Origin: Curvibacter gracilis ATCC BAA-807
GTDB lineage: Bacteria > Pseudomonadota > Gammaproteobacteria > Burkholderiales > Burkholderiaceae_C
Length of the DNA stretch: 64,000 nt
Reading direction: 5' to 3'
Assembly (NCBI RefSeq): GCF_000518645.1
Contig: NZ_JADZ01000011.1
Coordinates: forward strand, 124,001-188,000
Under the pieces are notes generated by a model, which was not told where the DNA came from, ran no database searches, and worked only from the letters and a program-made list of their open reading frames with translations. The position numbers and the translations under genes were made by a program. This document shows, one piece after another, positions 28,615 to 38,900 of this stretch (position 1 is its first letter; each line of letters opens with the position of its first letter).

Positions 28615-30402
28615 ATGTACCAATACACCGACTTCGACAAGCAGTTCGTCCAGCTGCGCGCTGCCCAGCACCGTGACCAGCTCGAACGCTGGCAGGCCGG
28701 CAAGCTGGCCGACGACGAGTTCCGCCCCTTGCGCCTGCAAAACGGCTGGTACGTCCAGCGCTACGCCCCCATGCTGCGCGTGGCCGTGCCCTATGGCGAA
28801 CTCTCCAGCGCCCAGTTGCGCGTGCTGGCCAAGATTGCCCGCGAGTACGACGAACCCGAAGCCGATGTGTATGCCGAGGCCCTGAAGATCCAGGGGGCCC
28901 TGGGTTCGGCCAAGTTGCCCACGCACTACGCCCACTTCACCACGCGTCAGAACGTCCAGTTCAACTGGATCCCGCTGGCCAAGTCGGCCGACGTGATGGA
29001 CCTGCTGGCCAGCGTGAACATGCACGGCATCCAGACCAGCGGCAATTGCATCCGCAACATCACCAGCGACGAGCGCGCCGGCATTGCAGTGGACGAAGTG
29101 GCCGATCCGCGCGCCTTCGCCGAGATCCTGCGCCAGTGGAGCACGCTGCACCCCGAGTTCGCCTTCCTGCCGCGCAAGTTCAAGATCGCCATCATCGGCG
29201 CCAGCGAAGACCGCGCCGCCACGGCCTGGCACGACGTGGGCCTGCATGTGATCAAGAACGATGCCGGTGAGATCGGTTTTCGCGTGCTGGTGGGTGGCGG
29301 CATGGGCCGCACCCCGATCCCGGGCACCGTGATCCGCGAGTTCCTGCCCTGGAACCAGATCATGAACTACCTCGAAGCCGTGGTGCGGGTCTACAACCGC
29401 TACGGCCGCCGCGACAACATGTACAAGGCGCGCATCAAGATTCTGGTGAAGGCCGAAGGCCAGCGCTATTTCGATGACGTGGAAGCCGAGTTCAAGGCCA
29501 TCGTCGAGCACGACGGTGGCGCCCACACCATCCCTCAGGCCGAATACGACCGCGTGGCCGCCTCCTTCGTGCCCCCCAGCCTGGCCGACCGCCCGGTGGT
29601 GAGCGCCGAAGCCGTGGACAGCCAGCTGCGCCACGCCGCCGATGCCGACCCGCTGTTTGCCCGTTGGTTGGCGCGCAACGTGGCCCCGCACAAGAACCCG
29701 GCGCTGCGCGCCGTGACGCTGTCGTTCAAGCGCCGTGCGCAGGCCCCCGGCGACGCCGACGCCGACCAGCTCGACACCCTGGCCGGTCTGGTGGACCGCT
29801 TCAGCGCCGGCGAGGCCCGCGTCACGCACGACCAGAACGTGCTGCTGCCCTGGGTCTCGGCCAGCGAACTGCATGCGCTTTACACCGCCGCCCGCGCGGC
29901 CGGCTTTGCCAGCCCCAATGTGCACCTGCTGACCGACATGATCGCCTGCCCAGGCGGCGACTTCTGCGCCCTGGCCAACGCCCGCTCGATCCCGGTGGCC
30001 GAAGCCATCACCGAGCGCTACCAGGACCTGGACGAGCTCGACGACCTCGGTGAGATCGACCTGCACATCAGCGGCTGTATCAACTCCTGCGGCCACCACC
30101 ACACCGGTCACATCGGCATCCTGGGCGTCGACAAGGACGGCAAGGAGTGGTACCAGGTGACCCTGGGCGGCTCGGACGGCTCCGAGCTGAGCGGTGCGGC
30201 CGTGCCCGGCAAGGTGGTGGGCCCCTCGTTCTCGGCGGCCGAAGTGCCGGAGGTGATCGAGGCCGTTCTCAACACCTACCGCGACCTGCGCGCCAATGGC
30301 GAAACTTTCATCGCCACGCTGCGCCGCGTGGGCCATGACCCGTTCAAGGCGGCCGCCAACGCCGCCCGCGCCGTACCGGCCCACGCCCCCGTGGCCGCCT
30401 GA
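28615..30402 (+). CDS. cysI: Assimilatory sulfite reductase hemoprotein (nitrite/sulfite reductase family)
   Basis: A 595-residue enzyme that reduces sulfite to sulfide with six electrons. The siroheme/[4Fe-4S] ligands are in CPGGDFC (Cys445, Cys451) and CINSC (Cys488, Cys492). The N-terminal half has LPTHYAHFTTRQNVQFNWI and NMHGIQTSGNCIRNITSD. No flavoprotein CysJ gene is near; a ferredoxin and a ferredoxin-NADP reductase gene follow the operon, so ferredoxin may be the donor. A 24-base gap separates it from the DUF934 gene. Confidence 0.93.
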   Translation: MYQYTDFDKQFVQLRAAQHRDQLERWQAGKLADDEFRPLRLQNGWYVQRYAPMLRVAVPYGELSSAQLRVLAKIAREYDEPEADVYAEALKIQGALGSAKLPTHYAHFTTRQNVQFNWIPLAKSADVMDLLASVNMHGIQTSGNCIRNITSDERAGIAVDEVADPRAFAEILRQWSTLHPEFAFLPRKFKIAIIGASEDRAATAWHDVGLHVIKNDAGEIGFRVLVGGGMGRTPIPGTVIREFLPWNQIMNYLEAVVRVYNRYGRRDNMYKARIKILVKAEGQRYFDDVEAEFKAIVEHDGGAHTIPQAEYDRVAASFVPPSLADRPVVSAEAVDSQLRHAADADPLFARWLARNVAPHKNPALRAVTLSFKRRAQAPGDADADQLDTLAGLVDRFSAGEARVTHDQNVLLPWVSASELHALYTAARAAGFASPNVHLLTDMIACPGGDFCALANARSIPVAEAITERYQDLDELDDLGEIDLHISGCINSCGHHHTGHIGILGVDKDGKEWYQVTLGGSDGSELSGAAVPGKVVGPSFSAAEVPEVIEAVLNTYRDLRANGETFIATLRRVGHDPFKAAANAARAVPAHAPVAA

Positions 30403-30426
30403 GCTCCAACACCACCGATTCAGACC

Positions 30427-30810
30427 ATGAAGATCATCGAAGCCAAAGACCATACCAGCGCTGAAGGCCAGGCCGGCGTGCTGGTGCTGGACAACACCGT
30501 CGATCCGCAAACCCTGTCGCTGGAAGGCGTGACCCGCGTCGACCTGAACTTTCCGAAGTTCACCGACGGCCGCGCCTACAGCCAGGCCTACCTGCTGCGC
30601 CGTCGCCTGGGTTTCAGCGGTGAAATCCGCGCCACCGGCGACGTGCTGATCGACCAGCTGGTGCAGATGAGCCGCAGCGGCTTTGACGTGGCCGTGTTGC
30701 GCGCCGGCGTGGACATCGCCGACGCCCAGCGCCAGTTCGACCGCTTCTCGGGCTTCTACCAGGCCGACGCGGTGAACACCCGCCCGCTGTTCGCGCGCCA
30801 GGCCGCCTGA
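30427..30810 (+). CDS. DUF934 protein of the sulfate reduction operon
   Basis: A 127-residue protein of the DUF934 family, found beside cysI and cysH in many proteobacteria. Conserved pieces are DLNFPKFTDGRAYSQAYLLR, GEIRATGDVLIDQLVQMSR and a tail with FDRFSGFYQADAV. The biochemical role is not established; an accessory function in sulfite reduction is usually assumed. It sits between cysI and cysH. Confidence 0.9.
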   Translation: MKIIEAKDHTSAEGQAGVLVLDNTVDPQTLSLEGVTRVDLNFPKFTDGRAYSQAYLLRRRLGFSGEIRATGDVLIDQLVQMSRSGFDVAVLRAGVDIADAQRQFDRFSGFYQADAVNTRPLFARQAA

Positions 30811-30856
30811 GCCCCCCCGGCATTCACACCCCTCAAAACAAAGCCCCCCCGCGACC

Positions 30857-31630
30857 ATGAGTGCCATTTCCCTCTACGCCCACACCGCCTCGAAAGACTT
30901 CGAGGCCAAGGTGCAGGCCAGCATCGCGCTGCTGCAGCGCGCCGTGGCCGAGTACACGCCCATCACCCAGGCCTCCAGCCTGGGGGTGGAAGACATGGTG
31001 ATCACCGAGCTGCTGCACCAGGCCGGCGTGCTGAAGGCCGAAGGCGTGAGCGTCTTCGTGCTGGACACCGGCAAGCTGCATGCCGAAACCCTGGCCCTGA
31101 TCGGCCAGATCGAGGCCCGCTACGGCAACACCCTCGACGTCTACCGTCCTGACAACGCCGCTGCCGAGGCCTTTGTGGCCACCAACGGCGAAGACGCGAT
31201 GTACAAAAGCATCGAACTGCGCAAGGCCTGCTGCGACATCCGCAAGATGGTGCCCCTGGCCCAGGCCCTGGAGGGCAAGAAAGCCTGGATTACCGGCCTG
31301 CGCCGCGAGCAGTCGAACGCCCGCGCCGAGGTGCCCGACATCGACACCAGCGGTGAGCGTGCCAAGGTCAACCCGCTGGCCAACTGGACGCTGGGCGATG
31401 TGTGGCGCTTCATCGAACTGAACGCCGTGCCCTACAACCCGCTGCACGACCAGTTCTTTCCGAGCATCGGCTGCGCCCCCTGCACCCGTGCTGTCACCCT
31501 GGGCGAGGACTTCCGCTCTGGGCGCTGGTGGTGGGAGAACGAGTCGGCCAAGGAATGCGGCTTGCACGTTGCCAAAGAGGACGATGCGCCGGCCTCCAGC
31601 ATCATCCCCATCCGCCCGGTGAGCGCATGA
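30857..31630 (+). CDS. cysH: Phospho/adenylyl-sulfate reductase, Fe-S type
   Basis: A 257-residue reductase of the PAPS/APS reductase family. The C-terminal catalytic ECGLH motif is present. The paired cysteines in KACCDIRK and GCAPCTR are ligands of the [4Fe-4S] cluster found in enzymes that reduce APS directly. No APS kinase (CysC) gene or domain is in this operon, which fits direct APS reduction to sulfite. The stop overlaps the cysD start (ATGA), so the two are translationally coupled. Confidence 0.93.
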   Translation: MSAISLYAHTASKDFEAKVQASIALLQRAVAEYTPITQASSLGVEDMVITELLHQAGVLKAEGVSVFVLDTGKLHAETLALIGQIEARYGNTLDVYRPDNAAAEAFVATNGEDAMYKSIELRKACCDIRKMVPLAQALEGKKAWITGLRREQSNARAEVPDIDTSGERAKVNPLANWTLGDVWRFIELNAVPYNPLHDQFFPSIGCAPCTRAVTLGEDFRSGRWWWENESAKECGLHVAKEDDAPASSIIPIRPVSA

Positions 31631-32598
31631 ACACCCGAACCGATCCCCAATTGCTTGAGCCTCAGAACATGACCGCCAACGGCACCCAGAACCTCAGCCA
31701 CCTCAGCAACGCCCACCTGGATGCGCTCGAAGAAGAGACCATCTTCATCCTGCGCGAGGTGGCCGCCGCCTTCGAACGCCCCGCCCTGCTGTTCTCGGGC
31801 GGCAAGGATTCGCTGGTGATGCTCAAATGCGCCGAAAAGGCCTTTGGCGTCGGCCGCATCCCCTACCCGCTGCTGATGATCGACACCGGCCACAACTTCC
31901 CCGAAGTGACGGATTTCCGCGATTTCCGGGCCAAGGAACTGGGCGCCGAGCTGATCGTGCGCAACGTGGAAGACTCGATGAAGCGCGGCACCGTTCGCCT
32001 GGCCCACCCGGGCGAGTCGCGCAATGTGCACCAGTCGGTCACGTTGCTGGAGGCCATTGAAGAGTTCCGCTTCGACGCCCTGATCGGCGGCGCGCGCCGT
32101 GATGAGGAGAAAGCCCGCGCCAAGGAGCGCATCTTCTCGCACCGCGACAGCTTCGGCCAATGGCAGCCCAAGGCCCAGCGCCCTGAGCTGTGGACCCTGT
32201 TCAACACCCGTCTGGCCCCGGGTGAGCACTTCCGGGTGTTCCCGATCAGCAACTGGACCGAACTGGACGTGTGGCAGTACATCGACCGCGAGCAGATCGC
32301 CCTGCCCTCGCTGTACTACACCCACCAGCGCCCGGTGGTGGACCGCCGCGGTCTGCTGGTGCCGGTGACCGAACTGACCCCCGCCAAGGACGGCGAAGAG
32401 GTGCAGCTGCGCGACGTGCGCTTCCGCACCGTGGGCGACATCACCTGCACCTGCCCGGTGGAGAGCACGGCGGCCACCCCGGCCGACATCGTGATCGAAA
32501 CCCTGGCCGCCGATGTGAGCGAACGCGGCGCCACCCGCATGGACGACAAGACCTCTGACGCCTCGATGGAAAAACGCAAGAAGGACGGTTACTTCTGA
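31627..32598 (+). CDS. cysD: Sulfate adenylyltransferase subunit 2
   Basis: A 323-residue ATP sulfurylase subunit that makes APS from ATP and sulfate. It has the PP-loop FSGGKDSLVML (residues 56-66), followed by IDTGHNFPEVTDFRD and IGGARRDEEKARAKERIFSH, all CysD hallmarks. The ATG at 31627 overlaps the cysH stop, which sets the start. The C-terminus MEKRKKDGYF is standard. It partners with CysN, whose gene starts on the last base of the cysD stop. Confidence 0.95.
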   Translation: MNTRTDPQLLEPQNMTANGTQNLSHLSNAHLDALEEETIFILREVAAAFERPALLFSGGKDSLVMLKCAEKAFGVGRIPYPLLMIDTGHNFPEVTDFRDFRAKELGAELIVRNVEDSMKRGTVRLAHPGESRNVHQSVTLLEAIEEFRFDALIGGARRDEEKARAKERIFSHRDSFGQWQPKAQRPELWTLFNTRLAPGEHFRVFPISNWTELDVWQYIDREQIALPSLYYTHQRPVVDRRGLLVPVTELTPAKDGEEVQLRDVRFRTVGDITCTCPVESTAATPADIVIETLAADVSERGATRMDDKTSDASMEKRKKDGYF

Positions 32599-33899
32599 TG
32601 AGCACGACTGAATTGAACCCCACCGCCCCGGCCAACAGTACCGAGCTGCGCGCCGCCCTGCGCTTCATCACCTGCGGTTCGGTGGACGACGGCAAGAGCA
32701 CCCTGATCGGGCGCCTGCTGGTGGACAGCAAGGCCGTGCTGCAAGACCACCTGGCCGGCGTGCAGCGCCAGGGCGAGACCGACCTGGCCCTGCTGACCGA
32801 CGGGCTGTCGGCCGAGCGCGAGCAAGGCATCACCATCGACGTGGCCTACCGCTACTTCGCCACTGAAAGCCGCAAGTTCATCATCGGCGACGCGCCGGGC
32901 CATGAGCAGTACACCCGCAACATGGTGACCGCGGCCAGCAGCGCCGATGCCGCCGTGGTGCTGGTCGATGCCACCAAGCTGGACTGGAAGAACCCCGATC
33001 TCGAACTGCTGGTGCAGACGCGCCGCCACTCGCTGCTGGTGAACCTGCTGCGGGTCACCTCGCTGGTGTTTGCCGTCAACAAGCTCGACGCGGTGGAAGA
33101 CCCCACGCTGGCCTACCAGCACATCAGCGCCGCCCTGAGCAAGTTTGCCTCGGCCGCCGGCATTGCCGTGCGCGCCACCATCCCGGTGTCGGCCCTCAAG
33201 GGCTGGAACGTGGTGGACGCCCAGCCCGGCTGGTGCGGCTACCAGGGCCAAAGCCTGCTGCAGTTGCTGGAGCAATTGCCCGTCACCCACGCCGATGTCG
33301 AACAACCCTTTGCCTTTCCGGTGCAGTGGGTGGAGAAGTTCTCGTCTTCATCTGACACCAGCCAGGGCCGCCGCGTGTTCTGGGGCCGCGTGGCCGCCGG
33401 CAGCGTGAAGCCCGGCCAGGCCATCACTGTGCTGCCCAGCGGGCAGAGCGCCACCGTGGCCCAGGTGCTGGACCACGCCCGCCGCCCGAGCGACATCGAG
33501 GCCGGCCACAGCGCGGGCATCGTGCTGGACCGCGAGGTCGATGTGTCGCGTGGCGACTGGTTGCTGGCCCCGGGTCAGATCGAAGCCCAGCGCAGCCTGA
33601 AGGCCACCGTGTCGTGGCTGGATGACGAACCGCTGGTGCCCGGCCGCGTCTACTGGGCGCTGCATGGCCACCGCTGGGTCAAGGCCAAGGTCAGCCGCAT
33701 CGTGCACAAGCTCGACATCAACACCCTGGCTGAGGAAGACGCCACCGAGTTGCCCCCCAACAGCATCGGGCACATCGAATTGGCGCTGCAGGAGGCCGTG
33801 GCCACCCTGCCCTTTGCCCAGGCCCGGGCGCTGGGTTCGTTGATCCTGGTGGACACCGCGAGCAACAAAACCGCTGCGGCCGTGCTGGTCAACGCCTGA
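32598..33899 (+). CDS. cysN: Sulfate adenylyltransferase subunit 1 (GTPase)
   Basis: A 433-residue EF-Tu-like GTPase that drives APS synthesis by CysD. P-loop GSVDDGKST (residues 27-35), switch region GITIDVAYRYFAT, G3 DAPGHEQYTRNM and G4 NKLDAV are intact. It ends after the elongation-factor-like beta-barrels, without the fused APS kinase domain seen in some CysN proteins. The start shares one base with the cysD stop. It is the last gene of the operon and is followed by a strong hairpin. Confidence 0.94.
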   Translation: MSTTELNPTAPANSTELRAALRFITCGSVDDGKSTLIGRLLVDSKAVLQDHLAGVQRQGETDLALLTDGLSAEREQGITIDVAYRYFATESRKFIIGDAPGHEQYTRNMVTAASSADAAVVLVDATKLDWKNPDLELLVQTRRHSLLVNLLRVTSLVFAVNKLDAVEDPTLAYQHISAALSKFASAAGIAVRATIPVSALKGWNVVDAQPGWCGYQGQSLLQLLEQLPVTHADVEQPFAFPVQWVEKFSSSSDTSQGRRVFWGRVAAGSVKPGQAITVLPSGQSATVAQVLDHARRPSDIEAGHSAGIVLDREVDVSRGDWLLAPGQIEAQRSLKATVSWLDDEPLVPGRVYWALHGHRWVKAKVSRIVHKLDINTLAEEDATELPPNSIGHIELALQEAVATLPFAQARALGSLILVDTASNKTAAAVLVNA

Positions 33900-33926
33900 T
33901 CCGAAGCAAAAAAACAGCCCCTGAAA

Positions 33927-33951
33927 CCGGCCTGTGGGCCCCACAGGCCGG
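33927..33951. terminator. Long GC-rich hairpin after cysN
   Basis: CCGGCCTGTG (33927-33936) pairs with CACAGGCCGG (33942-33951) around a five-base loop. A run of A residues precedes it and no T run follows on the plus strand. It may stop or protect the cys message, or act on minus-strand transcription. Confidence 0.5.
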
Positions 33952-34047
33952 CAGGGCTTGCGAAAGTCCCTAAAATCCAGGGTTTTTCCGAATGCTGAGC
34001 CGATTGGCGGCAGCATCCGGGATGCCCACCACCGAACAGAGCCCCTC

Positions 34048-34377
34048 ATGACTCACGTCGTTACCGAAAACTGCATCAAGTGCAAATTCACCGATTGCGT
34101 GGATGTGTGCCCCGTGGACTGCTTCCGCGAAGGCCCGAACATGCTCGTCATCGACCCGGACGAGTGCATCGACTGCGCCGTCTGCATCCCTGAGTGCCCG
34201 GCCAACGCCATCTTTGCCGAAGAAGACACCCCTTCGGACCAACTCGCCTTCATCAAGCTCAACGCCGAACTGGCCCAGGCCGATGGCTGGAAGAGCATCA
34301 CCAAGCGCAAGCCGGCCCTGCCCGACGCCGACGCCTGGAACAACAAGCCCGGCAAGCTGGCTGAACTGATTCGCTGA
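34048..34377 (+). CDS. fdxA: Seven-iron ferredoxin (FdxA type)
   Basis: A 109-residue ferredoxin. The first cluster motif [17 protein letters not shown] combines ligands for [3Fe-4S] and [4Fe-4S] centres; the second is [12 protein letters not shown]. The long C-terminal extension ([20 protein letters not shown]) is typical of 7Fe ferredoxins of proteobacteria. The ATG at 34048 matches family starts. It lies between the cys operon and a ferredoxin-NADP reductase gene, so an electron path to the sulfite reductase is plausible. Confidence 0.93.
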   Translation: MTHVVTENCIKCKFTDCVDVCPVDCFREGPNMLVIDPDECIDCAVCIPECPANAIFAEEDTPSDQLAFIKLNAELAQADGWKSITKRKPALPDADAWNNKPGKLAELIR

Positions 34378-34415
34378 TCTGGCGGGGCACCTGCCCCACC
34401 GATCCACCACAGCCC

Positions 34416-35489
34416 ATGAGCCCTGCCCTCCCCATCGAAACCGATGCCCTGGTGATCGGTGCGGGCCCTGTGGGGCTGTTTCAGGCCTTCCAGCTGGGCC
34501 TGCAGGGTTTGCGCGCCCATGTCGTGGACACCCTGCACGAGGCGGGGGGGCAGTGCGTGGCGCTTTACCCCGACAAGCCGATTTACGACGTCCCGGGCAT
34601 CCCACGCTGTACCGGGCGTGAACTCGCGGCGCAATTGCTGGCCCAGGTGCGCCCTTTTGCACCGGGCTTTCATTTCGGCCAGGAAGTCAGCCACCTGCAA
34701 CGCCAGGCCGATGGCCGCTGGCTGGCTGAGACCACCGCCGGTCAACGCTTCATGGCGCGCACGGTCTTCATTGCCGCAGGCGTGGGCGCCTTTGTGCCCC
34801 GCACCCTGAGGGTGGATGGCCTGTCGGCCTTTGAAGGCAGCCAGGTGCACTACAACCAGTCACCCGATGCCGCCGCACTGGCCGGGCAAAAAGTGGTGGT
34901 GACCGGCGGAGATGCTTCGGCGGTACAGGCGGCGATCACGCTGGCCGCCGCTTTGAAGTCTGCGGGCCCAGCCCCGCGCCAGGTGACGCTGTTGCATCGC
35001 AAAGATGCCTTTGAAGCCGAGCCCGCCCTGCTGAATGAATTGCATCAGCTGCGCCAAACCGGGCTGCTGCGCGTGCAATTGGGCCAACCCATCGGCGTCC
35101 AGACCCACGCCACGCCCCAGGGCGAACGCCTGACAGGGCTGCAGATCGCCACCGACGACGACACCGAGCACACCCTGCCCCTGGACAGCCTGCAGGCCTA
35201 TCTGGGCCTGTCGCCCCGCCTGGGCCCTTTGGCCCAGTGGGGCCTGGCCATGGAACGCAAGCTGGTGCCAGTTGATCCGGCCACCTTCAGCACCGCCGAG
35301 GCCGGGTTGTTTGCCGTGGGCGACATCAACCACTACCCGGGCAAGCGCAAGCTGATCCTGTGCGGCTTTCATGAGGCCACTCTGGCCGCCTTTGCCGCCG
35401 TGGCCCTGGTGCACCCGGAGCAGCCGGTGCGCCTGCAATACACCACCACCAGCACCTTGCTGCAACAGCGCCTGGGTGTGGCGCACTGA
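34416..35489 (+). CDS. Ferredoxin-NADP reductase, thioredoxin-reductase-like
   Basis: A 357-residue FAD enzyme. It has GAGPVGLFQAFQLGLQG at the FAD site, the family-specific GGQCVALYPDKPIYDVPGIP, an NADPH-binding GGDASAVQAAI, and the C-terminal FAD contact VGDINHYPGKRKLILCGFHE. It lacks the CxxC pair of thioredoxin reductases, which identifies the TrxR-like ferredoxin-NADP reductase class. It lies 38 bases after fdxA and is probably co-transcribed, providing NADPH-driven reduction of that ferredoxin. Confidence 0.9.
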   Translation: MSPALPIETDALVIGAGPVGLFQAFQLGLQGLRAHVVDTLHEAGGQCVALYPDKPIYDVPGIPRCTGRELAAQLLAQVRPFAPGFHFGQEVSHLQRQADGRWLAETTAGQRFMARTVFIAAGVGAFVPRTLRVDGLSAFEGSQVHYNQSPDAAALAGQKVVVTGGDASAVQAAITLAAALKSAGPAPRQVTLLHRKDAFEAEPALLNELHQLRQTGLLRVQLGQPIGVQTHATPQGERLTGLQIATDDDTEHTLPLDSLQAYLGLSPRLGPLAQWGLAMERKLVPVDPATFSTAEAGLFAVGDINHYPGKRKLILCGFHEATLAAFAAVALVHPEQPVRLQYTTTSTLLQQRLGVAH

Positions 35490-35965
35490 AATCCCCGGGT
35501 GGATTCCCGGGCCGTGCCGTCAGGGCCCCACAAAGGCAGCCCCCCGATGCAAGGCACTGTCGCGACGACGCGCCAAAACCTCAGTGCCCGGCGCCAAGCG
35601 CCTGAATGTCAGGCCGTCATCTTCGCTCGCCCCAAAATCAGCATTGCCATATTTGTTCTCCATTCGATCAATCAGGCCGGTTCAATTCGACTGGACCGCA
35701 AATATCTCATTTCCGAATGTGAAACCCTGGCTTTTGAACTGTTGATAAAACGCATTCGAACTTGCACAAATTAACAGTTCGTCATTTCGAATATCCGGAA
35801 CATACGCACAATAGGGTGAAAAAGGGGCAGAAGCACACGCCTGCAAGTGACTGGAAAACCCGTTGACAAATAATCAAAACCTATAGAGGATCGAGCGCTT
35901 TATTGACGGTACCCCGCTCCGAGCCCTGTATTCAAGACCTTCTCCACCCAGAACGGAAACCTTTC
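35490..35965. other. Intergenic region before the hybrid sensor kinase
   Basis: No convincing gene in 476 bases. The first part holds the hairpin CCCGGG-TGGATT-CCCGGG (35495-35512), perhaps the end of the ferredoxin reductase message. The rest is notably richer in A and T than its surroundings. TTGACA occurs about 100 bases upstream of the kinase start, but no well-spaced -10 box goes with it. Confidence 0.4.
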
Positions 35966-38900
35966 ATGCTTCGGTCTTTGAATTTGTCTCGACGCCTGTA
36001 CCTGCTGATTGCCATGTTCACAATCAGTTTTTCCATTTTTGGACTCTGGTCGTTCAAGACGCTGCATGAAATCAAGGTCGGGGGCGAAGTTTTTCACCGC
36101 ATCGGAGAATCAAAAGACCTGGTATCGGATCTGTTACCGCCGCCGCTTTATATTGTCGAGTCGTATTTGCTATGTTTGCAACTGGACCGTGCAGCAGACT
36201 CCAGCCCCTCACCCGACCTGGTGCAGCGCCTGCGCTACCTGGAAACACAATACCGGCAGCGGCACGCCCACTGGGAAGAACGGCTTCCAGAACTGGGTTT
36301 GCCCAGCACGATGCTGGACAACTTGAACATCGCCGCCGAGGCCTTCTTTGACGAGGTGTGGCAACACTACCTGCCCAGCCTGGAAAGCCGCCATCCTGAG
36401 GCGCAAAAACGCTCTCTTGAGAAACTCAACACCCTGTACGAGCAGCACCGGCTTGCGGTGGACCTGACCATCCCGGCGGCCGAAGCCCACAGCGCCCGAG
36501 AGGAGGACTGGGTGGCTCAGCGCGTCACATCGGAAACCCTGTGGCTGCTGGGGGTGCTGCTGCTGTCGCTGCTGGCAGCCATCGGCCTGGCCCACCTGAT
36601 TCGGCGCAGCATTGCCGGCCCGCTGGCCAAGGCGGTGGAGGTGGCGCAGCGTGTGGCCGCCGGCGACTGGCAGCCCGCCACCGAATGCCAGGGCTACCGC
36701 GATGAACCGGGGCAGTTGCTGACCGCCTTGTATGCCATGGCGGCAACGCTGCAGCATCAGATGGAGGCCTTGGGAAAATCCGAAGCCCGATCGCGCCACG
36801 CGCGCGAGTTGCTGGAAAAGTTGATTGAATCGGCCGACCTGATTGTGGTGGGGGTCGATCCACAAGGCCGCATCACGCTCTTCAATGAAGCTGCAGCGCG
36901 CGCCAGTGGTTACCAGCGCAAAGAGGTGCTGGGGCAGGATTGGTCGGCCATCCAGGCCCGTCTGAACCCCGAACTGCGCCTGGACGACCTCGGCTCCGAT
37001 CAACGCAACGCGGCACAGGCACGCACTTACGACATCACCCACCTCAGTGGCGCGCGCCGGCGCATCATCTGGCGCTTCACCGAGCCTTTGCCGCAGGACG
37101 CCATGCACCTGGAAGACGGTGATGTGGCGGAGATCTCATTCGGTATCGATGTCACCGAGCAATTGCAGGCCGAAAAGGCCTTGCGCGATGCCGTGGCGGC
37201 CGCCGAAGCGGCCCACCAGAGTCGTGACGACTTTCTGGCCGGCATGAGCCACGAAATCCGCACCCCCATGAACGTCATCATCGGCATGACTGGCCTGGCC
37301 CTGCGCACTGACTTGCCCGAGCGGGCCCGCCATCACCTGAACCGCGTGGTGGCCGCCTCGCAGAGCCTGATGCGGCTGATCAACGATGTGCTGGACTACG
37401 CCAAGATCGAAAGCGGCAAACTCACGTTCGAGAACCGCCCCTTTGTGCTGTGCGAGACGCTGGACGCACTCACCAGCCAGACCGTGCTGGAGGCGGACGA
37501 AAAAGGCCTGGGCCTGCGCGTCGAGATCGCGTCCGAGGTTCCGTCCGTCCTGGTCGGTGATCAGGCGCGCCTGGGTCAGGTCCTGCTGAACCTGGTGGGC
37601 AGCGCTCTGAAGTTCACCGAAGAGGGAGAAATCATCATCCGGGTCGATTGCCTGGACCAGAACGAGTCCCAGGCGCTGCTGCGCTTTGAAGTGAGGGACA
37701 CCAGCCTGGGCCTGACGCCCGAGCAGATTGCCGGCCTTTTTTCGGCGCTGATCCAGTTTGACCCGGCGCCTGCCCGCTCCCCCCTAGGCACCGGGCTGGG
37801 ACTGGCGATCTCCCGCCACCTCGTCGAGAGCATGCACGGACGGGTGTGGGTGGAAAGCGAGCCTGGACAAGGCACCCGCTTCATCTTCACCTGCCGGCTG
37901 GGGGTGCAAGCGGCTGCCAACGCATGTTTCAACCCACTGCCCCGCATGCAGGACTTGCGGGTTCTGATCGTGGACGACGACCCCGGCTCCCGGGAGGTGC
38001 TGGCCAGCATCGTGGGCGCCATGCACCCGCAGCTGACAACGGTGTCCGATGGAGCACAGGCCTTGGCCGAACTGCAGCACGCCCAAACCCAGGGCCAGCC
38101 CTACCAACTGGTGCTGATGGACTGGCAGATGTCCGATATGGATGGACTGGAAACCGTGCGCCGCATGCAGAAGTGGGCCGATGCCGGGCAGGCCCTCTCG
38201 GTCATCATGGTCACGGCTCACAGTCGCGATGACCTGCTGGCACAGGCGCACGACGTCAGGCTTGATGCCGTGCTCGAGAAGCCGATCAGCCCTCGATCGG
38301 TGCTCGATGCGCTGCAGCAGGCCTTGAATCACCTGCAGCGCACAACGGTGCCGGCACCACTGAAATCGACCGCGCCGACGGCTGCCGCGCTGCGTCGGCC
38401 CTTGGCGGGGCTGCGCGTGCTTCTGGTGGAGGACAACGACCTGAACCAGGAACTGGCCGCCAGCCTGCTGACCGAGGCAGGCGCCCAGGTGAGCGTGGCA
38501 GCAGACGGCCAGGAGGCCTTGGATCAATTGCATCAGGCCGCCTTCGACCTGGTGCTGATGGATTGGAAGATGCCCAGGATGGATGGACTGGAAGCCACCC
38601 GCCGACTGCGAGCCGAGCCCCGCTTTGCCGACCTGCCCATCGTGGCCATGACCTCCAGCGTGTTGCCCAGTGACAAGGAGGCCTGCCTGCAGGCCGGCAT
38701 GAATGACCACCTGAGCAAACCGATTGATCCCGTGTTGTTGTTGAGCAAGGTGGCTCGCTGGGGCCGCCCCAGTGGCCCGGATCGCCCCCCCGCCATCGCA
38801 GGGGCCGGCCGAAGCCCACTCAGCCAGGCACTGCGCAAGCTCGTGGGCCCCTTGTGGGCCGAGCTCGAAACCCTGCTGTCCGAACACGACAGCCATGCAG

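Noticed and set aside
33927-33951. Calling the hairpin after cysN a standard terminator
   Set aside because: The stem is strong, but no T run follows on the coding strand, so it is listed with only moderate confidence.
35499-35774. Possible small gene after the ferredoxin reductase
   Set aside because: The frame shows no ribosome site or recognisable pattern and runs through AT-rich probable promoter sequence.
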